In this document: positions 50,545 through 59,100 of the stretch, one piece after another
How the letters are laid out: each line of letters opens with the position of its first letter
Position numbering within the stretch: the first letter of the stretch is position 1
Assembly: GCF_006345825.1 (NCBI RefSeq)
Contig: NZ_VCIX01000092.1
Location: forward strand, 558,001 to 622,000
Length of the DNA: 64,000 nucleotides
Direction: 5' to 3'
From: Paenibacillus paridis
GTDB lineage: Bacteria > Bacillota > Bacilli > Paenibacillales > Paenibacillaceae
Translations under genes and position numbers: made by a program
Notes under the pieces: generated by a model
Database searches by the model: none
What the model was told of the DNA's origin: nothing
The model's input: the letters and a program-made list of their open reading frames with translations, nothing else

Positions 50545-51447
50545 TCAACCAATGGAAGGACTACCTTTGGTTTGAGGTGGAAGATTTGACTTGCTTTGAA
50601 ACTGTGTAAACCAATTGCTAGCAAAATCTAAAAATAACTGTTTGTCTGGTGAAAGGGGCAATGTTTTTTTCCAAGCAAGTACTAAATGGCGTTTTGGATG
50701 TGTAGTGAACGGAATTAAATGAACATGCCTAGTTACATTTAACATCCAGGAGATATAGGGAACAAGAGAGAGTCCCATATTTGCTTCTACCATGGAACGG
50801 AGGGAGGATACCGCATTTGCTTCAAAAATAATAGTAGGATGAAACCCATGTTCTTCACAGATATGTTCTGTGAATATGCGAAGCTGGTTTCCTGTATCAT
50901 AGGAAATGAATTTTTCGTTGTGAAGATCAGCAAGGTCAATTTCTTTCTTTTGTGCCCATTTACTGTTGTGTGGAGCTGCAAGCACGATCTCATCTTCCAT
51001 TAATATGCGGTAGTTGTAGATGGTCTCATCAATGGGAAGCTGAAAAAAGGTGAAATCACCTTCATGACAGATAACCGATTCTCCTTGATAATATACAATT
51101 TTACTGTTCGAATAGGCCCTTTCAAATGCAGAAACTAGATCCATTATAAAATGAATCCCACTTTGAATATAAATGCCAATAGTCTTTAATTCCGAGTATT
51201 TCAATTCATCAACAGCATCATCGATATTGGTTAGAGCAATATCAACCTTTGTTAAGAACAATTTCCCGTTTTCATTTAAAAATATTTTCTTTCCATTTCG
51301 GTTAAATAAATCGCAACCTAGCTCTTTTTCTAGTTTACGTATGGTCGTACTTACTGCAGACTGGGGAATCATATAATGTTCAGCGGTTTTTGTGAAATTC
51401 TCCAGTTGCGCAGCTGTTCGAAAGTAGCGAAGTTGTAATAATTCCAT
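50545..51447 (-). CDS. LysR-family transcriptional regulator
   Basis: 300 aa. N-terminal LysR HTH: LLQLRYFRTAAQLENFTKTA, IPQSAVSTTIRKLEKELGCD and LFNRNGKKIFLNENG; then the two-lobed effector domain with DDAVDELKYSELKTIGIYI. Start ATG after GGGGGC. It is divergent from the giant SGNH/SLH gene, separated by ~170 bp, so control of that gene is the natural guess. It is not obviously linked to starch regulators of known type. Confidence 0.9.
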   Translation of the reverse strand: MELLQLRYFRTAAQLENFTKTAEHYMIPQSAVSTTIRKLEKELGCDLFNRNGKKIFLNENGKLFLTKVDIALTNIDDAVDELKYSELKTIGIYIQSGIHFIMDLVSAFERAYSNSKIVYYQGESVICHEGDFTFFQLPIDETIYNYRILMEDEIVLAAPHNSKWAQKKEIDLADLHNEKFISYDTGNQLRIFTEHICEEHGFHPTIIFEANAVSSLRSMVEANMGLSLVPYISWMLNVTRHVHLIPFTTHPKRHLVLAWKKTLPLSPDKQLFLDFASNWFTQFQSKSNLPPQTKGSPSIG

Positions 51448-51617
51448 AAGAAATATGCCCCCTTATATATCTTTAAATATATATGAATATATATAATTTG
51501 ATTATTCTCAGCAACCATTTTTTTGAAATATAATCATTCTATGCACTATTTTAGTGAAAAAATAAAAAGTTCGGGTGCCGTTTTGTACCTTGAGCGAATG
51601 GAAAAGGAATGAATATC

Positions 51618-54600
51618 ATGATGAAGAAAAGATTTATCCGGGAAATGATTGCTATGGTTTTGATTGTAGTACTTCTTGGTATGAGTTTCTTGGAAGCGGT
51701 TGCAGCGGAAGCGATAAATGAAACGGTAATAATGGATGCAATTCCGAATGCCGTAGATTCTCAGGACGATACCGTAAAAGTTTTAATGGTGGGAAACAGT
51801 TTGACTAGGTATAACAGTGTGGCAGACAAATTAGAACTGCTGTTTAAGTATGCAGGAAAACAAGCAATTGTAGATACACAGACTCAGATGGGCGCGTCGT
51901 TAATCGATCAGGCAGAAATACTAGCGACCAGTACACGGGAGGCTATCGTGTACGGTGATTACGATTATATAGTGCTTCAGGAAAAGTCATCCGGATTCAC
52001 TGAGCCTTTATTAAGACAGGGAGTAGATGCGATTGATCCATGGATTCAGGAGGCAGAATCACATCCACAGCTTGTTTTGTATATGCCTTGGGCCAATGAA
52101 GACGTGTTTAAAACAATGCAAACCACTTTTACAAATGCATACGTTGCGGTTGCAAAAGACTATGGTGCATTATTGGCACCTAGCGGGGAGGCCTATTACG
52201 ACCTGTATTTTAACGAAGGCAAAGACTGGTATCGGAATGGCGATAATGTTCATGGCAATGATCTTGCTTCCTTGATATCAGCAAGTACACTTTATTACGC
52301 AATATCCGGACAAGAACAACCCGTTCTCCAGATTAGAGAAGAAGATCAGTCCACGGTGAAGGCACTGGTGGAAAGTTCTGACTATAGAAATTATCCAGTT
52401 AATTATGATCGTGATTTAGTGAATTTAATAGAACGAAAGGCATATGCGTTTACAAATACTTATCGTAATCTGTATAATGTGCCGGATTTATCAGGACGTG
52501 GCATTGATGCAACAGTTAATCTTGCAAAACAAAAACAGGGTAGTGCATCCTCCAATGCAAGAGGAGCTACTCGTGGAATTGGGGCACGCAATGTAGCCAA
52601 TCTTACTGACGGAAGTTATTCTTCTTTCATAACATTACATGAAGAAGATACGGACCCATGGTTTGCTGTGGACTTGGGTGTACAGACAGCCTTCAATCAA
52701 CTTAATCTTTATTGGGGGGCCACTGGTGAGTATGCAGATTCTTACAGAGCAAAGTTTACAATTGAAGGTACGAATGATCCTAGCGCCGGATATAAGGTGA
52801 TTGCGTCAGGACAAAGTACAAGCACTGCTAATCAGGAGATTCGATTTTCCAGTGTTGAATATCAATATGTTCGTGTTCATGTAGCAGAAAAAAGTGGAGC
52901 CTATGCTAGTTTGTATGAAATGGAGATTTATCATTTGCCCGGTCAAGGTGGCAACGACGACCCCGCTGCCGATTTCGAAGTAAGTGTTGGCGATTATTTA
53001 CAGGTTCAGGTTGGCGACGGCCTTACGAACATGAGTCTGTATGAACAGGGCATGTATGAAGCAGCGGTAGCATTTCCCCAGGGGGTAAAAGATTATAAGA
53101 TTCTAAGCAATGGCGAATCTATCTATAAAGGAGCAATAACAGAAAGTAAGGTTGCTCAGAATATTATTATCCGTTTATTTGCAACAGATGACAAAGTGGT
53201 GACAGGACAGGATGTGCATAAGGATGTGAACGGTAATCCGGTACAGGACATCAAGAAAGTGGCGAACTGGACGGGTAATTTCTTTAATCGAACCGGTATA
53301 GAAGAATTTAAAGCGTTTGGCGGTTGGGATCAAGCCAGTCCGTTATCTACTCTTCCTTATCTTGGTGGTGGAATTTTCGCAAGAGAATTAACCTATACTG
53401 TACCAAAATTATCTGTGTCGTATGATTACAAGATTAATTTTGACCGTACATGGAATAATGGCGAGATTCCTTCTGCTAATCGGAAAGTTGTTTTTCCGGC
53501 ATCAGAAAAGGAAACGGATACGTTTGTTTTATGGGTGAATTCGGTAAGAGGAGATATATTCGACTCCCTCACGGATGGAAGCACCACATTTAAGATTAAA
53601 GGTAATGATGAATATAGGAATACAATCGGTATCGCTAAAGTTGAGTTATCTTTAAGCAAAGAAGGAAACGAGACATTATATCGGATGGTACAAACGGGGA
53701 AAGATGCTTATATGGCTACAGCATTTATAGAACCGGGTACTTACACATGGGCTGATAAGATCGATAATAAGGACGGTACATTAAGTGGCGACTTTACAGT
53801 GGATAAGAACACGGCGGTGACATTTTACTATCGTGTAAATAAAGCTAACTATGTCCTGCTCAATACTGTGAATAATGCCGATGGGTTCTATGAGGCAACT
53901 ATAGATGATCCGGACATTGCGAGCGTAGAAGCGGCGGCGGCAGCCCTCGAAGTGGGTTACGCTGCAGGCAACAATGCAGATAATGTCACACAAAACGTAA
54001 CATTGCCAACAAAAGGATTAGGAGATGTCACCGTTACATGGTCAAGTGACAGCCCTGAAGTCATTCGCACAAATGGCGCTGTTGTTCGTCCATTAGCAGG
54101 TGCGGCAGACGCGACGGTTACCTTGATTGCAACATTAACGAAAGGTAAAGTGACGGATACGAAAATCTTTACGGTAATCGTTAGGTCGATGAAAATCGAG
54201 GTTATACCTGTTGAAACGATTCATGTTAGCGGAAATGATACCATTACAACAAAAGGCGGTACACTTCAATTAACAGCAGAGGTACTGCCGGCAGATGCAA
54301 CGAACAAAACAATCATCTGGTCTGCCCGGAATGGAACAGGAAGCGCAACGATCGATGAGTCGGGTCTGTTAACTGCGGTAAGCGATGGTACCGTAACGGT
54401 GACAGCGACGGCAGCAGATGGTTCGGGAATCGTGGGAACGAAGTCGATTGCGATTAGCGGCCAGACAACAAGCAATCCAGAGCCAACGAATCCGCCTAGC
54501 CATCCAGGACCATCGACATCAGCGCCAACAGGCGTCATTAAGGATGGAGACAAAGCGATTGTGGAGTTTGGCAGCGGCATCACATCGAAGTCCATTCCCA

Positions 54601-55601
54601 TGCAGGATATCGGCGGACTATCCCTGCAGGTGAAAGCCATGAATGCGGTTCTAACGATTCAAGCGGATGCGTTGAAGCAATGGCTGACTGCGGCGGGGAA
54701 TCCATCCGGGGCAAGTATTGAAGTAACCGTTGTGCCAGTGACTGCTGGTGATCTTGCGAATGCTCCAGCCCAAGGCGGTCAAGCGCGTATAGAAGTTGCT
54801 AGCGTAATCTACGACATCACGGTTAAGCTGAAGCACAACAACCAAGTCACTGACATCAGCAATGTAGATGACGGAGTTGAGATATCTTTGCCTTATAACA
54901 AGGGTGCTGATGAAGACCTACTGGGCATTTATTATTTCAATGAAGTAAGCAAAGAATGGGAATACGTAGGGGGCAGCGTAGATGCAGCCAAGAATACCGT
55001 GACGGTTGCGCCTCAGCATCTGAGCAAATATGCGGTGCTGGAATACTCGAAGTCATTCACGGATGTTCCTTCGAACCACTGGGTTGCTCGGACGCTGGAG
55101 GTGTTGGCAGCGAAGCATATTATTAACGGCACAAGCGATACACTCTTCACACCAAATGGACATACAACTCGCGCTGAATTCGCATCCTTGCTGGTGCGAG
55201 CTTTAGGCTTGACGACTTCTGCAAGCTCAGTTCCGTTCGACGATGTTCAAGCAAGTCAATGGTATGCAAAGGAAGTTGCCATTGCTTATGAAGCGGGGCT
55301 TGTCTTGGGAGTATCGGATAACAAATTCGATCCAAACGCGAGAATCACCCGTGAACAAATGGCGGTACTGCTCGTTCGCGCTTATGAGTACAAGAACCAT
55401 GCAATTGCAGCGACTGGTCACGAAACAGCCGGTTTCGAGGATGGCTCAAGCATCTCTTCATGGGCAGTAGGAGGAGTGAATAAAGCCATGGCCGCAGGAC
55501 TTCTGCAAGGCAAAGGAAACGGAATCTTCGATTCTGCGTCCGACGCCAATCGCGCCGAAACCGCGCAAGCTATCATGAACTTGATTAAGAAGCGGGAGTA
55601 G
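51618..55601 (+). CDS. SLH-anchored surface protein with SGNH-hydrolase-like, F5/8C and Ig-like domains
   Basis: About 1327 aa; ATG at 51618 chosen (AAAGGA 9 bases upstream; the first ATG at 51609 abuts it). Signal peptide (MIAMVLIVVLLGMSFLEAVA). Residues ~45-240: SGNH/DUF4886-like hydrolase with VLMVGNSLTRYNSVADKL and a late Asp/His (GDNVHGNDLAS). ~285-440: F5/8C (CBM32-like) with NVANLTDGSYSSFITL. ~445-750: a module whose LSVSYDYKINFDRTWNNGEI resembles the X25 domain of pullulanases. Then an atrophied Ig domain, one Big_2 domain, a Pro/Ser linker, a conserved domain and three SLH repeats (SFTDVPSNHWVARTLEVLAA first). Probably a cell-surface carbohydrate esterase; substrate unknown. Its last ~560 residues nearly equal those of the amylase at 56174. 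Confidence 0.85.
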   Translation: MMKKRFIREMIAMVLIVVLLGMSFLEAVAAEAINETVIMDAIPNAVDSQDDTVKVLMVGNSLTRYNSVADKLELLFKYAGKQAIVDTQTQMGASLIDQAEILATSTREAIVYGDYDYIVLQEKSSGFTEPLLRQGVDAIDPWIQEAESHPQLVLYMPWANEDVFKTMQTTFTNAYVAVAKDYGALLAPSGEAYYDLYFNEGKDWYRNGDNVHGNDLASLISASTLYYAISGQEQPVLQIREEDQSTVKALVESSDYRNYPVNYDRDLVNLIERKAYAFTNTYRNLYNVPDLSGRGIDATVNLAKQKQGSASSNARGATRGIGARNVANLTDGSYSSFITLHEEDTDPWFAVDLGVQTAFNQLNLYWGATGEYADSYRAKFTIEGTNDPSAGYKVIASGQSTSTANQEIRFSSVEYQYVRVHVAEKSGAYASLYEMEIYHLPGQGGNDDPAADFEVSVGDYLQVQVGDGLTNMSLYEQGMYEAAVAFPQGVKDYKILSNGESIYKGAITESKVAQNIIIRLFATDDKVVTGQDVHKDVNGNPVQDIKKVANWTGNFFNRTGIEEFKAFGGWDQASPLSTLPYLGGGIFARELTYTVPKLSVSYDYKINFDRTWNNGEIPSANRKVVFPASEKETDTFVLWVNSVRGDIFDSLTDGSTTFKIKGNDEYRNTIGIAKVELSLSKEGNETLYRMVQTGKDAYMATAFIEPGTYTWADKIDNKDGTLSGDFTVDKNTAVTFYYRVNKANYVLLNTVNNADGFYEATIDDPDIASVEAAAAALEVGYAAGNNADNVTQNVTLPTKGLGDVTVTWSSDSPEVIRTNGAVVRPLAGAADATVTLIATLTKGKVTDTKIFTVIVRSMKIEVIPVETIHVSGNDTITTKGGTLQLTAEVLPADATNKTIIWSARNGTGSATIDESGLLTAVSDGTVTVTATAADGSGIVGTKSIAISGQTTSNPEPTNPPSHPGPSTSAPTGVIKDGDKAIVEFGSGITSKSIPMQDIGGLSLQVKAMNAVLTIQADALKQWLTAAGNPSGASIEVTVVPVTAGDLANAPAQGGQARIEVASVIYDITVKLKHNNQVTDISNVDDGVEISLPYNKGADEDLLGIYYFNEVSKEWEYVGGSVDAAKNTVTVAPQHLSKYAVLEYSKSFTDVPSNHWVARTLEVLAAKHIINGTSDTLFTPNGHTTRAEFASLLVRALGLTTSASSVPFDDVQASQWYAKEVAIAYEAGLVLGVSDNKFDPNARITREQMAVLLVRAYEYKNHAIAATGHETAGFEDGSSISSWAVGGVNKAMAAGLLQGKGNGIFDSASDANRAETAQAIMNLIKKRE
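53907..55595 (+). repeat. Copy A of near-identical 3' coding block (Ig, Big_2, linker, SLH)
   Basis: From GATCCGGACATTGC through the three SLH repeats this block is nearly identical to 59368-61330. In the ~370 residues after the linker I count about 20 substitutions. This copy has one Big_2 unit where the other has two. Confidence 0.92.
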
Positions 55602-55612
55602 AACGGGGATTA

Positions 55613-55657
55613 AGAGCCTATCAATCCGCTAGTGCGGGTTGAGGGGCTCTTTTTTTG
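55613..55657 (+). terminator. Terminator of the SGNH/SLH gene
   Basis: AGAGCC pairs with GGCTCT and inside CAATCCGC pairs with GCGGGTTG around TAGT, followed by seven T residues. Confidence 0.9.
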
Positions 55658-55756
55658 TAAAGATGCAGGTGTGAAACAACAAAGTGAGTCCACATGTATT
55701 CAAATACAACGGGACTTTTGGAATTTAGGTGGATCTATATTTGCGTTCAATCGAAG

Positions 55757-55918
55757 AACGAATAAACCGCTTAAGAACAGGTATGAGTACGGGTTGAGTT
55801 AGATAATCGGCTAAAAAGAAGATAGATAATTTTCGGAACGAATTATTTTTTTGCATAATAATCGTCTACACTCGCAATCGATCTCTATCTTGAAATCATT
55901 TAAGCAGTGCTATATTTA
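55757..55918 (+). repeat. Copy 2 of the duplicated amylase upstream region
   Basis: Closely similar to the reverse complement of 50378-50527. It begins at CGAATAAACCGCTTAAG and ends at TATATTTA. In both copies the block points towards the amylase gene, lying about 70 bp (copy 1) or 255 bp (copy 2) before the start codon. Confidence 0.88.
55891..55918 (+). promoter_or_regulatory. Candidate promoter of the SLH-anchored amylase
   Basis: TTGAAA, TCATTTAAGCAGTGC and TATATT mirror the elements in front of the secreted amylase, so the two genes may be coregulated. The transcript would have a leader of about 250 nt. Confidence 0.45.
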
Positions 55919-56173
55919 AGGAGGAACTATATTCACCTAGGGTTGTATGTAAGAGTCGGTGAAGAATGGGGAGAATCAAGATGCTGTACAAGTAATCGAA
56001 TATCCCTCTTTGAATACGGTTACATGGGGTTATTTTATACGAAGGCGGTGATGTGCATAGCACAGTATTTAAATAAATGTCTAAATTTATCGTGAAATCG
56101 AGTTCTGTGAAACTACCTTTTTACAAATCGTTTTATCATTATCATTTTATCAATAAGGGGATTGAACATTTCT

Positions 56174-59100
56174 ATGAAGCAAACAAAACAACTGAACCGA
56201 AAACGTTTCCTTAGCCTGCTTCTCACTCTGGTGCTGCTAGCATCGGTATTTGCCATGCCGACAGCCCAGGCCCAATCTTTCACGGCAGCCGCTTCCCCAA
56301 CTAGCAGTCCTGTCCCGGATCGCATACGTGATGGGGTTATACTGCACGCCTTTGACTGGAATTTAAGTGTCATAGAGAAAAACCTACAGGCTATCGCTGA
56401 CGCCGGGTACACGGCGATCCAGACTTCGCCTATCATGGGCAGCGCGTCTGGGAGCAACTGGTATTTTGCCTATCAGCCCAGCAACATGCTCGCTGGCGGC
56501 AAAGGCAACAGATACGGTGACAGGGACGCGTTTGTCAGCCTGACTACCGCCGCTAATGCACTTGGCATCAAGGTCATCGTCGACGTAGTGCCTAACCACA
56601 TGGGCAGCACCGGCAACTCAGATGCCCCGTGGAATGACAACACCTATTTCCACAATGTGAGCGGCAGCGTAGGTTATAATGACCGTTTTCTTCTAACCCA
56701 GCCGAACATGATCAGCGGGCTGAGGGATCTGAACACGCACTCCAAGTTTGTTCAAGATTCCTACATTGCTTACTTGAAGGACATGATCGACGCTGGCGCG
56801 AGCGGCTTCCGCTATGACGCCATCAAGCACATCGAGCTTGACGACGACGTGCCTTCCCCGGCGAGTATTGCCGCAGGCTACCCTGAAGGGGAGTTCAAAA
56901 GCGATTATGTGAAAAATGTGACTGGCGCCGCGAAAGCCTACTTTGAGGAGAAGGGCAAAGAGAACTTCCAGTACGGCGAGGTGCTGCAAGGGGGAGACCC
57001 TAAGAACGACAGGATGAAAGGTTATGCCAAGTATATCGACATGACTGCTTCCAAGTACGGGCATGATGTGCGTGGCGTCCTTGAGGTAGGGGACATCGGT
57101 CGTCTCGACAAATGGGCGGATTACGCGGCCGAAGGCCTGACGGCCGACCAACTGGTACCCTGGGTGGAATCCCACGACACCTACAACAACGAAGGAGAGT
57201 CTCTGAGCTTCAGCCCGAAGCAGATCAGACAGGGCTGGGCCATGATTGCCGCTCGCAAGGACGTTTCCCCCCTCTTCTTTGCCCGTAATGTCAACGCCGA
57301 CGGGAGCCAGAGAACCAGCGTACTGACAGCAGACAACGTAGACAATAACCGGCCGCAGTGGAGCCATCCCGAAGTGGTGGCTGTCAATAAGTTCCACAAC
57401 GCTATGGCGGGAAGGGACGAGAATCTGGTAAGCCTCGGTAACAATGCCGTCCTGATCGAGCGCGGTACAATCGCGGAAGGCGGCGGCGCGGTGCTGGTCA
57501 ACACTAGTACAATGGCTCGTGTTCTGGGCAGTGTACCGGTTAATTTCTTGAAGGATGGCTACTATGTGAACGCACTGGATTCATCCAACGTCTTTACAGT
57601 AGCTAGCGGCAGGATCAGTGGAACCATCCCTGGCAACCCTGCAAAAGCCAACAACACTGATACTGGCAGCAACGCTGGACTTGTGGTTCTTATGAAGAAA
57701 GAGGACGCATCCTCCTCCGTTCTGGCCGCGTTGCCGAGCGATGACGATGTGCTCGCCGGCAACAGCTTTACCGGCAATCAGCTCAAGCTTAGGATGTCAG
57801 CTGTCAATGTGACGAGTGCCAGCTACGCTATTAATAACGGCGATGCTGTGAGCTTTGCTCATAATGACATCATCACTGTGAAAGGCAACTACAACGAGCC
57901 GATTACCGTTACGTTGGTGGGCCGGGCAGTCGAAGGGAATTGGATCACCAAAGCGTTTACCTACACAAGAGTCGAACCTGTAGGAGCGGTCACTCCCCCG
58001 GTCGCAGAGCCAACACATGTCAATGTATATTTGTCGATCAATCGTAATGCGAACTTCCAAGCCTGGGGTACCCACACCTTCGGAATTAGGACCTACACGT
58101 ACAACCCTGAGTTGTTCGGCGGATGGCCTGGCGGTACGATGACGAGATTGAAATACAATGGTGTCGACACGCATTGGTACAAGATTAGTATGCCTCGCGC
58201 AGCCGTAGGCGGAATTATATTTAATACCCAAAACAACTCGGGCGCTGGACAACAAACCGGTCAACCCGCGATTACCGCTTCAATGCTGAATAATGAGCAA
58301 TTATATTTCTATGGTACTGGAGCTTCAGGCTATGCTATTAACACTGGCGCCAACTGGGACACGGCCTTTGCCACAGGCAACAATATCGGATTCGCAGGCA
58401 GCAGCGTATTCCCTCCGGGGCGTAATGGCGTGATTTTCAACACGTCGGGCGGCAGCTCGGTCGTCAATCAGTATGTTCGTGAAGGGGAAAAAGCGACTCG
58501 GCCGACAACCGACCCGACTCGCAGCGGTTATCTTTTCGATGGAAAATGGTATACCGATTCGGCTTTCACGCAGGAGTATAGTTTCAACACTCCTGTGGTC
58601 AACACTCTTGGCGACGGTCATATTTACGCAATGACTCTCTACGCCGGATGGATCCAGCTGGAAGCCGACAAATTCCTGGTCCAGTTCAACTCTCAGGGCG
58701 GCAGTTCGGTCATGTCCATCCCTAACGTGGCTGTAGGCAGCAAAATCACTGCGCCACAACAGCCGATCAGGAACGGTTATGCTTTCGCGGGATGGTACAA
58801 GGATTCGGCCTACACTGATGCGTGGAGCTTTGGCTCTGATACTGTGACGGCGGCAACAACGCTCTTCGCCAAATGGGAGGCTGTATCTTACACGATCACC
58901 TATAAGGACGGTAGCGAATCAGCCGTTATGCCGGGCAGCGAACAGGTCACCTATAGCTTTGAAACGCCTACGTTTAACCTGGCCGAGCCGAGCTCCAAGG
59001 AGGGGTATAGCTTTAACGGCTGGTATACCAACTCGGAATTCCTGCCGAGCTCTAAGCGTATCAACGTTGCAGTCAACTCTGTCGGCAATTTGACTTTGTA

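Larger units (their letters stand above)
55658..56173. other. Intergenic region carrying the second amylase upstream repeat
   Basis: No convincing gene. It contains repeat copy 2 (55757-55918) with a candidate promoter at its end, then a leader of about 250 bp before the amylase start. A 62-codon frame at 55907-56095 lacks a good ribosome site and overlaps the repeat. Confidence 0.6.

Noticed and set aside
54266..54640. 124-codon minus-strand frame, repeated at 60007-60381
   Set aside because: The two copies are similar only because the sense coding block is duplicated; both are antisense shadows of the Big_2/linker region.
55907..56095. 62-codon frame between the SLH genes
   Set aside because: It overlaps the duplicated upstream repeat and the candidate promoter, has no suitable ribosome site and no recognisable sequence.
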